A DNA stretch of 64,000 nucleotides from Phragmites australis. Lineage: Eukaryota > Streptophyta > Magnoliopsida > Poales > Poaceae. Below the pieces are notes generated by a model. The model was not told where the DNA came from. It was given only the letters and a program-made list of their open reading frames with translations, and did not search any database. Both the position numbers and the translations under genes were made by a program. This document shows, in pieces, positions 47,616 to 59,742 of this stretch. Each line of letters opens with the position of its first letter. Position 1 is the first letter of the stretch. The stretch covers positions 8,876,001 to 8,940,000 of the forward strand of contig NC_084935.1 in NCBI RefSeq assembly GCF_958298935.1, in the 5' to 3' direction.

Positions 47616-48191
47616 TGGATCTCTACATGCATGCTTTCCACATGTGTCAGCTTGCTTGCTTGCTCCATCGGTCACTCCTTCCCTTGTCGTCCCCTTTTAG
47701 CCGCATTCACCAGTCATAACCCAAGAAGAAACCTGATATATAAATAAACAAATAATCAATGTTGACATGAAACAGTATGCTTAGTTTGGTATTATACACC
47801 TCTGATTAGCTTTGCACGAAAAAGTAGTGGCATTGGGTCCAAATGGTAACTGCATGCTGAGCCACTAATGCTAGCTCCAGTTGGGATCGACTCAGATCGC
47901 TTGCTTGTCAGTGGATGCTCTGATCACCCTTCACTAATTAAATCTCCTCCCAGTTCCGCTAGCACGAGCGTCAGCGCGCGACTAATCCCTAGTGCCCAGC
48001 ATTTTCCGTTCGTTTTCTCACCCATTGGCGCACTGCTGATTAGGTGAGGCTGCACTTAGCCGGACTATCCATGTCCTGCACACCGGAACAAGGCATATGC
48101 TCTTACGAGGTTGCGATGCTGATGCCTTTCGCAATGTATATATAGGTTGCACAGGCCCCAGAGGCGCCTCCGGAGTTTAAGACTTGCAGCA
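47616..48191 (+). promoter_or_regulatory. Promoter and 5' leader of the WAT1-related gene
   Basis: The best TATA candidate is TGTATATATAGG at 48135-48146, about 50 bp before the ATG. That would make the 5' leader very short, so an upstream start is possible. No specific operator or light/hormone element can be asserted. An in-frame TTG at 48147 was not used as start because the leader lacks homology to the family and an ATG in good context lies at 48192. Confidence 0.5.
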
Positions 48192-50203
48192 ATGGTTGCC
48201 AAGATGAGTAGCGCCGCCAAGGCATACGCTGCCGTTGTTCTGATCAGGCTCATGTACTCCGGCATGCATGTCATGAGCAAGGTGGCCCTGAATGAAGGCA
48301 TGAACCCCCTGGTGTTTGTGTTCTACCGGCATAGCACCGCTGCGCTCGTGTTGATCCCTCTTACTTTTGTTATCGAGAGGTCAGATTATTGTGAACTGTG
48401 CCTTGATGTTTACTTGCCTGATTGTTTATTAGCTTGCGTTCTGTTCTGATGCTACTTCTTGTGCAGGCGAAAAGCTAAGCCGGTGACGTTCAAGATTGCA
48501 TGCAAGATGTTTATTCATGCCTTATATGGGTAGGTTGAATTGTATATTCTAGTATGAAATATGAAGAAAATCATTCTTGTTATGCTACTTCTGAAGTTCT
48601 GAATAAACTTGCAACATTTGAATTACTGTTGAATAAGTTGTATAAGCATTTCAGCTTCCTTTGTCCTTGACCTGCAGCCACCAGCCAGGTGTACGTAATA
48701 CCTTTTTTTTTCTCAGGGTGACGGCATGTGGTGACTTATTCAACCTTGGCCTCAACTATGCTTCAGCTACATCGTCATCGGCATTGTACAATGTTCAACC
48801 GGTGGTCACGTTCATCCTAGCCGTTATATTTGGGTAACAAAATATAAATTCATTCTGTTTTTGTAAGACTATGTCATGTAAGGTCCTATTTATTTAATCT
48901 TCTATAAGTTGTGGCTTGTTCAAAAGTTTGCTCCTAGTATAAACATATTTAGACTTGTTTCTAGCTTTTCAGGCTTCTGTAGTATTAAAAACTGATTTTG
49001 CTTCTTGGAAATTATAGCCAGAAACTAGTAAAAGTAGGTTATTTGTTTCAGCTTTTGGCTTCTGACTACGTCATGTAGAAGTAAAAAAAGTAAAACCAGT
49101 CATATTTGTCCAGTCCTGAACAAAACTTTTATTTTTTGACAGGATGGAGACTATGAAATTGACGAGGTTCCACGGCAAAGTAAAATTCGCTGGTATTCTT
49201 TTCTGCATCGTCGGTGTCACCGTGCTGGCCTTCTATGAAGGACCAATGTTCAAATCCTTCAACCATCACCAGCTCTTTCAGCACCGCGACAACGGCTCAC
49301 CTGGAGCAGACACCAACTCCAAGAAGCAATGGGTGTTGGGAATTTTCCTCATGACACTATCTAACGTCTTAGCAGGCTTATGGACAGTGCTTCAGGTAAA
49401 ACAATGTTTGAAGTTTCAGATTTCTCCTTCAGAGAAAACGAAATCTTCGTATTTGTACGGCACTTCAGACCTCGATATTTATGGAGTGGCGGCAACTTGA
49501 TGTTCTATTTTCAGGGGCCATTAATAGAAGACACTTCCAAGCTGATGAACACCACGCTTCAGATCTCATGCGCGTCGGTCCAAGCCTTCGTTGTGGCTAT
49601 CGCAGCCGAGAGGGACTTCTCCAAGTGGAAGCTGGGCTGGAATGTTAGCCTCGTCGCGATAATCTACAGCGTAATTCAGCTTGAACAAACTGTTCGAGTT
49701 CACATTTTTTTTAATTCAAAATGACCTACAGCGGTAGAGCCCTACTGATGCATGTTCCTGAATGAAATGGAACGACATTGTAGGGTGTGATTGTTACTGC
49801 GCTTTCGTACTACATGCAAATGTGGACGATCGCCAAGAGGGGGCCGGTGTTCCTTGCCATGTCGATGCCGCTTACTTTCGTGTTCACAATCATCATATCC
49901 TCCTTCATTTTAGGGGACGCAGTTAGCCTAGGGAGGTATGTCTGCAATCAGTTACTGTTAAACTTGTATTACACTGAAGAACGTGCAATTTTCCTGTATC
50001 ATTGAATCTTTTTGCTGCTGTTGTGTCCGTGCAGTATTTTTGCCGGGATACTACTGATTGGAGGCCTGTATAATGTCTTTTGGGGTAAAAGCATCGAGGA
50101 GAAAGATGACATTAACAAGATAAGCACAGGTAAACCTGGCCTGGAGCTGCAGGACAAGGAGGCGCCCCAAGTGGCAGATGACGATGCAGAAGCAAAGGTC
50201 TAG
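48192..50203 (+). CDS. WAT1-related / EamA-domain transporter (7 exons, 365 aa)
   Basis: This is a drug/metabolite-transporter-superfamily membrane protein of the plant WAT1/nodulin MtN21 (UMAMIT) family, probably moving amino acids, auxin-related or other small solutes. Exons: 48192-48379, 48467-48529, 48717-48833, 49143-49395, 49515-49670, 49784-49935, 50035-50203. They total 1098 nt with all GT-AG junctions in phase and a TAG stop. Family signatures include MSKVALNEGMNPLVFVFYRH (residues about 28-47), GLNYASATSSSALYNVQPVV (95-114), GTLLFCIVGV-like FAGILFCIVGVTVLAFYEGP, GVIVTALSYYMQMWTIAKRG (260-279) and GPVFLAMSMPLTFVFTII (280-297). Ten transmembrane helices in two EamA repeats fit the hydrophobic pattern. 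The C-terminus is short and acidic. Length is usual. The gene looks intact; substrate and membrane (plasma membrane or tonoplast) are not evident. Confidence 0.95.
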
Positions 50204-50750
50204 CTCAGGCAGGCGATGGATGTGACAGAAAAGATTGTGTCAAAGCCAAGCTAGCCACTGGTTTCAGGGTGCTGCGAACGAACGCACGCATATGCAGCAG
50301 CTCTACTCACCTGAACTGGTGGCGCCCAATTGCATTGGTTTCGGACGATAAGATGACTTTGTGCCATTGTATCTGCTCCTGGCGCAGCACAATGTTTCCT
50401 TTGCACTACCATAGTTTATTCATCCGCATGAATAAAAAGGAGTTTGGGTCGCTTTTAGTGAGCTTCTACGTGACCTCAGCATGCATTATTCTCCTTATTC
50501 TATATAGCATCCGATCTGGTTGTCAGGTGTGTCATTGTGCATGTGTCAACTCATGTCTGCCATGCATGATAACGTCGCAGCAGCCAAAGTGACAGCAAAA
50601 ATGGAGTAGTGGATTTCACAGTTCGATGCATATCATCGAGGCCATTATGCTCGCCACACCCATCCTTTGTGCATAGAGAATTCGATTCGGTACCTAAATC
50701 GTACACATCCCAACCTTAAACATTTCATGAGCGGGGAAACGGGCTTTCAC
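50204..50750 (+). other. 3' untranslated and downstream region of the WAT1-related gene
   Basis: No coding content seen. The AATAAAAAGG at about 50429 is a plausible polyadenylation signal about 230 bp after the stop. Confidence 0.5.
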
Positions 50751-51600
50751 TGTCTGTACGAACGGCACGATTTGTAACCCAACCTTACGATGAATCCGTA
50801 GACTAAAGGGAGACAAGACTTGTTGGAAAAGATGTCTGCGCAACTTGCTTCCACGCACTCGGCTCGATCAGAACTCGTGCTGGATTTGCTAACCACCCGG
50901 CCGGCGCCAACAGACGACACACTGAGACACAGACGGATGGAGCCATGCATGAACAGGAGAGACGCGCGGGTAAGTTGCGGGCTTGCGGCGACGCACGGCG
51001 GCCCGACAAGCCGCGCGCGAGTCGTTCCGCGCGGCGGCCGCCTTTGCCCTTGCCCGGCTGGGTGGAGCCTGAGGGGGCGCAGTGCGCAGGACTTTTGCGC
51101 GTACGGCGGCTGAGACAGAGAGCCCCCGACCGCCGGCCGACCAGACGAGCGGTTGCTGCGCCGCGCCTGTGCGCGTGGACGGTTTGCCGTTGCCGTTCCC
51201 TTGTCTGCGCCGTGCCGGCGCTCACGGTGCATCGGTGGCTTGCGTGGTGCGCGCACCAAATCTCACGCACAGATCTGCACGCACGTACGCCGCGGAGCAA
51301 GGCAAGCGCAGGCCTCGTTAGCCACGGATGGCGGGCTGTGTGTCCAGTCCAGCGCGGCAATGTCCCAACGCGTGCGTGCGCGCGACGCGGCAGCGACAGC
51401 GACCGATCCGCACATCAACATTTCCGACTTATTCTGTCCTTCGTGTTCCCTTGGGCTCTGAACTCCGGTGGGAGGGGTTAACTGGTTCCGCGAGTGCCGG
51501 GTGCTTGTGTTGGCCTCCATCTGGCCTGTTCTGTTCGTGAGCAGCCAGACCGAATCCGTCTGACCCAGCCCGCCCAACATTTTATGGGCTCCAGTAAGGC
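50751..51600. other. CpG-rich segment, gene content unclear
   Basis: From about 50880 to 51480 the DNA is very GC- and CpG-rich, with long overlapping ORFs on both strands (for example 50803-51360 minus and 50945-51481 plus). All are arginine/alanine/proline-rich and none shows a recognisable domain. It could be a captured exon or an undecayed GC island. I would not call a gene. Confidence 0.4.
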
Positions 51601-52350
51601 TAGACTTACGAAAATTCTGTTCCATACGTAACCGTTGAAGTCCAAGTTGCGGATGACTATAGCATAGATTCACTTAATTTTTGACAATTTTTTCTCAAAC
51701 GTTTTGAGTAAAACTTTTCTCGTTAATTTTTTCTCAAAAATTTTAAGCAATTTTTTTCTCATGAAATTTTTTTCTACTTTTCTCATGCAAACTTTCTAAA
51801 AACAGAAAAACATGGGAGTGAAATTTGTTTCAAAAACAGAAAAAAAACTAGACTGTCGAGTGGTACTCGTGTTCGCTTCCTCGCGCGCTTAAGTAGCAGG
51901 ATTCCTAGACTTGGCTGGCAGTCTGGCACTGTCTCGGCCAGAAAAATAGCCAACGGCTACATATTCGACAGGGAGCACCTATCTGACATTCGGCTATTTT
52001 TATTTCGGAATGCAGTAAAAAATTTCAACCAATCTGGGCATGACATGTAATCAATAAGACATTTTTGTGTATCCAGGAAAACTAACTGAAACTTTCTTGG
52101 ATTGCAGACGATTGTTTTACACCCCGATCAGGAAAAGGCATGTAACCAAAGCACTTTTTCAACCAGACAAAATCGATTGAAATTTTTTCCAATCACAGTC
52201 AATCTTTCTCAACCAATGATATAAACTATTTCTACTATTTAAAAAATATATAGTGATTCTTACATCTTATATCCTGCTTTCACATTTATTTAACCTTTCT
52301 CGTATTCAATTTCCATAGTTAGATATTATTTACTTGTAAATACTACTGAC
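51601..52350. other. Intergenic, AT-rich, no gene recognised
   Basis: Includes a run of TTTTCTCA / TTTTTCTC repeats at 51690-51800. No coding content. Confidence 0.55.
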
Positions 52351-52369
52351 TTACCTCTCCATCCGTCCG

Positions 52370-53110
52370 TCCATCCGCCCTCCCGTCGTTCCTCCCTGCC
52401 CATCTCCCACGCCCTGGCCCTCCTCGACACTGTCACCTTCAAGGCCCTCTCCCGCGCTGACCTCTGCCTCCTCGTTTCCTCCCTCGCCTCGGGTCTCCGC
52501 CACCGCCTCTACCTCCGCGCAGGCAACATAGTGTTTCTCATCCTCCCAAACTTCGTCACCTTCCCCGTTGCATTCCTCATCATCCTCGCCGTCGTCGGTG
52601 TCGCCACCACCATGAACCCGTCCAGTGCCCCCAGCCGAGATCTCTACGCGGGTGCGGGACACCAGCCCCCCCCTTGTGCTCATCGCATCCAACAACGCCG
52701 GAAAGATCTCATCTATGTGCGTCCCCGTCATCCTCGTGCTTGAAAGCTTCCATCTTGTCGACCCCGAGTCAGCACCCTTCCGAGCGCTCTGGTGAATTCC
52801 ACTATCATCGACATGGCAGCGGCCCCGGCGGTGGGCCAAGACGACACGACATGTCCTACTCCCTCCCACACCACCACCCGGCCCACCCCTACCAGTCTCC
52901 GGCCTCACCTCCGCCGAATTCCATCAGATCTACCTCAACCTCCGCATGTCATAGCGCGCTTCCACAAGGGAGGTCACCAGTTTGGCCCACGAGATTTCGG
53001 TCGACGAAGAACTAGATCCAATGCGATGGCAGCCGCCCACGTGGGCCACCTCCGTGACACGCACCTCCTCGTGGCACTCCTCCTGCTGGTGCTCTAGTTG
53101 TCTCTGGCTA
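52370..53110 (+). pseudogene. GC-rich gene fragment of unknown identity
   Basis: One plus-strand frame gives HALALLDTVTFKALSRADLC, then SSLASGLRHRLYLRAG and a hydrophobic stretch VFLILPNFVTFPVAFLIILA. After a frame change comes PLVLIASNNAGKISSM, then VPVILVLESFHLVDPESAP. The peptide-like composition suggests real former coding sequence, but I cannot name the family and the frames are broken. A long antisense ORF (52908-52351) is most likely a shadow. Confidence 0.35.
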
Positions 53111-53237
53111 GTGCCTGGACGCACACCACCGCGGGCTGAAGTGATGGCACCGAAAACATGAGATCCACTCACCAATCAAGACGGTGCTAGTGGCGGTGAT
53201 GGAGAATCGCAGCATTGACCAAAACTGTCTATTCCTT

Positions 53238-53345
53238 AGCGGTCAGACTGAGACACCTTGCGGTCAGACCATGACTTAAGAACTTAGAAAACTTCAGCCT
53301 TGCTTATACAACGGTCAGACCAATCACTGCTGGCGGTCAGACCAC
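53238..53345. repeat. Four copies of the motif CGGTCAGAC
   Basis: Copies at about 53240, 53261, 53312 and 53334, three of them followed by C and one by T. Repetition of this motif is familiar from LTR-retrotransposon non-coding regions, but no LTR boundary was found. Confidence 0.6.
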
Positions 53346-55096
53346 CACGATATAGAGCACTCAAAAGATAGTTTTTTTGGTTCTTCTCAAACTAAATTTC
53401 TCATTCTAGATGAAATGTAAGTTTGAGCAATTATGACACTTTTGATATCTCAAGTAAAAACACATACACCCCTCTTAATAGTACGACACTTATTCTATCA
53501 ATTCGGTAATTTATCTTCTCTAATCACCATTGACTAACTAAAAAAATACCCTACATTTTATACATTTACCTTGAGCTAGCTACCTGCATATCTTCCACGC
53601 ATGCTTCTTCTAGCTTCTTAGCTTTCTTGGGACTAACATTTTTCATACTTCAATATAAATATGTTAGTCCATAATTCTTTATTACCATTAACTACCAAAA
53701 CACAAATTAGAGGCATAAATGCTTCAGATCTATGGTGTGTTGGTGAACATGAAGTGGAGAAGCACATATCAAGGAGAATATAAACCTGAACCTCATGGAT
53801 TTGCGGGTTGGGTAGCCGTGCCACTCTACATGTGGTCACATGATGCCGTCACCATTCAATGATGATGGTCGGTTGGGACGGAGGGTTTGCAGCCTGATCT
53901 GAAGAAGTGGAGTTAGTCATGGCTTCATGGTTAGCACAGGTGTCATGCTAGTCGCATTTTGTGGTCGGCCATCACCGTTTATTGGCGGCAATCGATTGTG
54001 CGCTACTGTGTGAAAGGGTCATGTTTTGACCAGTCAACAGCGGCAAAGGCGAAGGTGGAGGTGGCAACAACGATACCATCGTGGATGTGGTGCTTTCGAG
54101 AGGGTGCGGTGCGGTGTCAACTAATGGCTGAAAACTCCTGATCTATGGATCAGGCGACGATGATGTTCTTAAGCATCATTCCCTCCTTGGAAGCATCATC
54201 CTGTGGTATTGGCATCCTTACTGTGTTGGGGTCCTATGGTGTATTTGGGTGAAAACCATTGATACAGCTCTACTAGATCAAATGGCAGCAACATTTCTAA
54301 CGTAGATTTACTCCTTGGAGGTGTTACTGAAGATTCACGACCACCAACTTTTCATCAACGGCCCTATATAGAGTTTGGCTATGGATGCTTGTGAGCTGCT
54401 TTAGATGTCCCTTTTTTTCGCTACTTATTTGTGAGCGGACATTGGATTTTTGTGGATCAAGATCCTTCAATATGTGGTGGAAGACAATGGAGGTTGGTAT
54501 TTCCTCTATACGTAGGCAATGGAAATAGCAGCAATCAAGTATTCTATTGACATAGAGTGTATGATGGTTACTAGCTGAAGGTATGTGTTTGAAATTTAGT
54601 GTTGCTATGTACATACTGAGTTCCAATTTTTTTCTTTGTTTTTGTCTCCTAAAGCCTACTTATTTTGGTTGTTGGTTGTGTAATAGCTACGTGTATTTTC
54701 TTGGTGCAGAGATTAGAACATTATTTTATTTTAAATAAAGGTTCCTTCATCTAAAAAATAGTTTAATGAACAATGAATTACATATGAAACTGAGATTTCA
54801 AGTCATAAAAAATGGCCAATTAGCTTCTAGCACACCAACTTAATAAAGTAACCAAAAGCCTTTTCACCTCCTTTAATGAGACTTCAACTCACCAACTCAA
54901 GCCTGAAACAAAAACAAAGCAAAAAAAATATCGGGGTCTCTCCCGAAACCATCTCCACTTCGCCTCGCTTAATCTTTGTCGTTCGAGACCTGATTATTTG
55001 CTCACAAGTCACAACCCACGAATGAAAAGGAAAAACAAAACAACCAGATAGGCCGAATCAGAAAACAAAGCCCACTAAAGCATATAAATCGAGCAG
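53346..55096. other. Intergenic; possible LINE-derived 3' sequence
   Basis: The 53900-54770 stretch has a CTCCTTGGAGGTGTTACTGAAG phrase and ends in AATAAAGGTTCCTTCATC followed by A-rich DNA, which resembles plant LINE 3' ends. No reverse-transcriptase peptide was found. The rest has no recognisable content. Confidence 0.35.
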
Positions 55097-55104
55097 ACTA
55101 ACTA

Positions 55105-55777
55105 ATTTTTTTAATTTTTATATTTCTTAAGTCAAAAAAATATAAAATAAATATTTATTTTGAAAAATCACACATCTAGACTTCTGTCATATGCTGGAAG
55201 GGTGACAAGGACCTGGCACCTGAGGTTTAAAAATAAAAAATACTAGTTCTATTACTCATACTATTGAAATTGTCATGAAAAATTCTAAAAAAATTGTGAT
55301 GTATACAATACTATGATTTATGTCTCCAAAATGTTTCAAACAAAATATATAAAATCTTTACAATGATAAAAAAAAGACAAATTTATTGTACAAAGTATGA
55401 CAGACTCTGTATAATAAAATAGTCATAAAAAATTCTAAAACAATGTATAATGTAGAAGATGCAATACAGACTTTGTATACTAAAATTTATCTTTTTATTT
55501 TCATGTACAAGTATTTATTTTAGTTAAAAAATTTAGAGAGCTAGATTATTGCATCTTCTATACTATACATTGTTTTCAGAATTGTTTATAACTATTTCAA
55601 TAGTATTTTGAATTTTGAGAGCATTGAAATGATGTATTTTTATTTTTCAACTGATGGGTTTTTTTTTTAACCTGACGCCCTTCGAACAAGTGACAGGAGT
55701 CTTAGATGTGCTATTTTTCAAAATGGTGAATATTTTTATATTTTACATTTAAGAAATATAAAAATAAAAAATGTTCC
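55105..55777. mobile_element. AT-rich MITE (673 bp) with 8-bp target duplication
   Basis: The terminal inverted repeats are about 130 bp. The left ATTTTTATATTTCTTAAGTC and CACATCTAGACTTCTGTCA are mirrored on the right by ATTTTTATATTTCTTAAATG and CACATCTAAGACTCCTGTCA. The octamer ACTAACTA flanks both sides (55097-55104 and 55778-55785). It shares interior phrases (GAATTTTGAGAG) with the MITE at 13221-13812. It is non-coding. Confidence 0.88.
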
Positions 55778-55785
55778 ACTAACTA

Positions 55786-56035
55786 GGCTGTAACTTAAAG
55801 CAAAGCCAATGAAACAAAAAGAAAAAGCCCACGGCGGGAGAAGAGCAGCAACACGCTCACGGATAGTGAAGTGTATATGGGCAGCTGAAAATTTGACTGA
55901 AAACACAAAAATGAATAGCCGTCTGTAATTTAGCAGTTTCTTTCATTTATTCTAAAACTTGATAGTATCGCTGCTCTATTATTATAAAATAGTTTTGGGT
56001 TTATTGGAATTTGCGCCAAGAGAGGTTGGCCTTTT
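55786..56035. other. Spacer between the MITE and MULE B
   Basis: No gene or repeat recognised. Confidence 0.5.
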
Positions 56036-56300
56036 CTCGAAGTATTTTATTTTTATATGTTTTCATTAAAAATTTAAGTAAATATATTCTTTATCGTAAA
56101 AATTAAAAAATAGACGCATGCAGCTCTCTCAGAGAGCGATTAGGCTTTCTTACCGCCCATTGAGAGAGCGGGTGGCCTAACCGCCCTCTCAGAGAGTGGG
56201 TAGGGCCTTCCTGCCCGTACGCTACACCTTAAGGGGCGGTAAGGGCCCTTGCCGCCCTCTCAGGAGGCGGCAAGGAGGCTGCCCGCCTACCCCCACCTCC
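56036..56300. repeat. Left terminal inverted repeat of MULE B, array of palindromic units
   Basis: After an AT-rich outer 65 bp come about five units built on ACCGCCCTCTCAGAGAGNGG and relatives (near 56128, 56150, 56180, 56230, 56250). Each is a dyad with a short loop, alternately spaced by GTAAGG/CTAACC linkers. Confidence 0.8.
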
Positions 56301-56911
56301 TCCTTTCTTTATAAAAGGTTGAAAATTGAGAAAAAATCCTCATTTTAATCTAAAAAAAAGAGAAAGCTCTGAAGAGGGAGGAGAGGAAGAGAGCGCGGCG
56401 AAGCCCTGGTGCATTTGATCCGCGGATTTAAAGAGCATTTTTCGGTAATTTCTTATATACTTTTATTGTTGTTAATAAGTATAGTATCACTGTATGACAT
56501 AGGGTTTAGAAAATATTGTATTTAGTAGAATATTGTCAACATTAATTACGACATGGTAGGATAGCAATTAAATACAGAATATTATTTGAGGTATGGTAGT
56601 TTTGAATATGTAGATTGTACAGAGTAATAATTGTAGGGTAGCATTCTGTGACATAGGAATTAGCACTGTATGACCTAGGGTTTAACGGTGTGACCTAGGG
56701 TTTAGGGTTTAGAAAATGCTAGTATACTGTCAATATTAATTCCGATATGGTAGGATAGCTATTAAATGTAGATTGTATAGAGTAATAATTATAGGTTAGT
56801 TTGGTTAGGGGTATTATTGAAGAACCTATTGTTAGGCATGAATCGGTGTCGGTAATTTTTTTAGTTTCGATACGTAGAAATATAGTTCGTCGGTCTTAAC
56901 ATTGGTTATAT
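56301..56911. promoter_or_regulatory. MULE B 5' leader region
   Basis: Non-coding DNA between the terminal repeat and the transposase start. It carries repeated GACCTAGGGTTTA and TAGAATATTGTCAA / TACTGTCAATATTAATT phrases, so a ~150-bp internal duplication (about 56490-56640 versus 56665-56800) is likely. The TATAAAAGG at 56322 is a candidate TATA box. Confidence 0.5.
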
Positions 56912-59529
56912 TTGCAGATGTTTTCAGGGATGGCAGATAAATTAATTTTTCAGATATATTATGGTGAGGATGAAATTATGTATGGTCATAACTGTGTAGA
57001 TCTGTTTGGATTTCGTCATGTCATGAAGGGTCTTAGTAAAGCTAATGAGATGACCATTGCGAGTGTGTGCAAGTGGCTGATGCGGTTTTTCCAACTGGAT
57101 CCGTAGCAACATAATCTTAATCTGAAAGCTGTCCTCAGCCGTGCTAGTCAGGGATATTTTGGCGAGCTTGTTCCGATCGAAGCTACATCAACTTAGAGGC
57201 AGTATATAGATATAACTTGTGAACGTGACATTCCTCTGATTTTGTTAGCTGAGGCATACCAGAAAGATCAAACAGAGGTAAACTCTGTGAAAGCAGTAGC
57301 GGGATCAAGTGAGGCAGTGGAAAATGAATCAGATCCGGTAAATATTGGGACCATGGCAGATGTTGGGGATATTCCTGAGATGCAACCGATGGGTATAGCC
57401 GATGAGGGGGAGCATATCCCTAGCATAATTGAAGAGATGGAGTTGGAGGACCAAGAGCTGGAGAAAGCCGTTGCCGATGGGAATTCATCTGACGAGGAGG
57501 GTAATGCTCCAGTGCCTGCGGAGTGGAGGGATTATGAATTTTCAAAGCTAATGGTTAGTGAGGCTGATCGGACACTGTGGCAGTTTCATGAATTTTCAAA
57601 GCTGGTGGTTAGTGCTATGTACCCTACAAAGGAGGCTGTTGTTGATGCAGTTAAATTCTAATCGCTGTCTCTTCGGAGGTAGTTCAAGGTTGTTAAATCC
57701 AGTAAAAGGGAGTATGATGTGAAGTGTTTGGTGACTCAATGTCCTTGGTGGGTGCACGCATTCAGAGAGAAATGGGTAGACTACTGGCAGTGCTCAATAG
57801 TCAGGGAACATAATTGTCACATTGAGGAAATAGAGTTTGTCCACCGGAACCTGTCATCTGCTTTTATTGCTAATGTTATGTATGGGAAGATTGTGGACAA
57901 CCTAAGGTATGAGCCACGATCAATAATCCGTGCTATTGAGCAAATGTTCCAATATAAATAAACTATGCGAAGGCATGGAGGGTGAAACAGAAGGCTATTG
58001 AGATGAGGTTTGGAACATATGAAGATTCATATCACAATCTACCTCGTCAATTAGCCACAATATGTGGAAGGAACTTAGGCAGTTACTATGATATCAAGTA
58101 TTACCCCTCCACTGATGCGGAGTACAGCGGGAAACGAGTATTGCAGCGTGCTTTCTTTGCATTCGCTTCAACTATCAAAGCATTTCGGTACTGTCGACCC
58201 ATCATTTGCCTGGATGGAACATTCCTGACTGGGAAGTACAAAGGACAGATATTGTCTGCAATTAGGATCGACGGTAACAACCAAGTCCTACCACTGGGGT
58301 TTGCCTTCGTGGAGAGTGAGAACGGGGACAGCTGGTATTGGTTTCTTGAGCGGGTGAAACATGCTATTATTCCTGACTGGCTAGATGTGATTCATGATAG
58401 ACATGCAGGGTTGTTGAAGGCTTTGCTGGATATGCAACATGAGAGTGTTCGATGGGGTGTTGCAGCACAGTGGCCCGACCTGAAGAGCAGGTGGTGCATG
58501 CATCATATGGGTGCGAACTTCTACAGACAGTTCAAAAACAAAGAGTTGATGAAGCTTTTCAAAAAATTATGCAGTCAAAACCAGCAACGGAAGTTCAATA
58601 CCCTATTGGACCTCTCCCAGACAGCAGAGGTTGCACCCATTGGACCTCTCCCAACAGATACTCCTTAGATAGTAAGGATGTCAGGGTCAGCTATTAGGAT
58701 ACTCCTTAGATAGTAAGGAGGTCAGGGTCAGCTATTAGGAGCTTTTCACAGTGGATACGTAATGAGCCAAATAAAAAATAGGCTTTGCTGTACGATAGTG
58801 GTGGGACAAGGTATGGAGTAATGACAACAAATCTTGCAGAGGTTTATAACTGGGTCATACGAGGAATGAGGTCCCAACCACTCATTGGAATTGTAGAAGA
58901 CATTTTGTATGGGACTTGTAAATACTTTATTGATCGGTATGCAGCTGCTAAAAATGTAATGGAGGATAATCGTATGCTTTATGGACAGATGCTATGTGAG
59001 TATATGGAGAAGGCCACAAAGAAGGCACACATGCATCGCGCTAATCAAGAGAGGACTGCCAGAGCACAGGTTCAGTGTCCTGTGCTAGGATAAGGGTCGT
59101 AGGGGTGGAAGACGTGAGCGGCATGTGCAAGAGTGCGTGCTTAGGAGTGGGACATGCATTTGTACTTGTCAGAAGCCACAATTACTTCACAAACCTTGTA
59201 CACACATCATAGCTGTGTGTGCGGAGCACAATATGCTTCCTAGTCAATATGTTTCAAAGTATTTTATGAAGGAACAGATACTGAACACCTGGAATCATGA
59301 GCTGTATGGTTACGGCATTTTTGACAATTTTACAAGTAATGCAGGCCCTTCACGAATATATGTGCCTGATTTGGAAAAGATGAAGAACGCACCGGGCCGT
59401 CGACAAACTCGCCGGATTCACAACGATATGGATGAATCCGAGGTGGGTCCTAGGGTCAAGCGATGCAGCCAGTGCAATGAAACAAGTCACACGTACAAGT
59501 ATTGTCCTAAAAATGCAACTGTTGTGTAG
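56912..59529 (+). pseudogene. MuDR-type transposase of MULE B (disabled)
   Basis: The N-terminal part starts MQMFSGMADKLIFQIYYGED, followed by an acidic linker. The MuDR DNA-binding domain lies at about 57590-57840 (YDVKCLVTQCPWWVHAFREK; YWQCSIVREHNCHIEE). The catalytic MULE domain lies at 58180-58520 (YCRPIICLDGTFLTGKYKGQ; WYWFLERVKHAII; VIHDRHAGLLKAL; WPDLKSRWCMHHMGANFYRQ). Next come YGVMTTNLAEVYNWVIRGM (58815), the SWIM zinc finger (CICTCQKPQLLHKPCTHIIA, 59158) and a CCHC knuckle (CSQCNETSHTYKYCP, 59463). Defects are stops at 57104 (TAG), 57194 (TAG), 57659 (TAA) and 57680 (TAG), a one-base loss near 57957, a frame change near 58620-58790 and another near 59093. Domain order and length match plant MURA-like proteins. 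Confidence 0.92.
58656..58736. repeat. 41-bp tandem duplication inside the transposase
   Basis: GATACTCCTTAGATAGTAAG and the following CAGGGTCAGCTATTA occur twice in succession with one G/T difference. Just upstream, TTGGACCTCTCCCA is also doubled. Both disrupt the reading frame. Confidence 0.85.
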
Positions 59530-59742
59530 GTGAGTATTGCGACGCATTCTAGTGTGATTGTATTTAGCGTACCTTGCTGTTTTATTTGTACTTTGTTGTA
59601 TGGCATTTTAACCTTTCATTTGTAAGTACATGTCGCAATATATTCATATTGCATATAGTTGTAAAGTGAATTTCCATTCAATATATATTGTTCTTGTCTA
59701 CATGTTGCAATATATTAATGTACATGTCGTTTAAATGCATAT

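Noticed and set aside
48147..48191. Upstream TTG start for the WAT1-related protein
   Set aside because: The N-terminal extension is arginine-rich and unlike the family; the ATG at 48192 gives the usual length and first helix.
52351..52908. 185-codon antisense ORF
   Set aside because: Glycine/arginine/glutamate-rich shadow of C-rich DNA; the sense strand has better peptide character.
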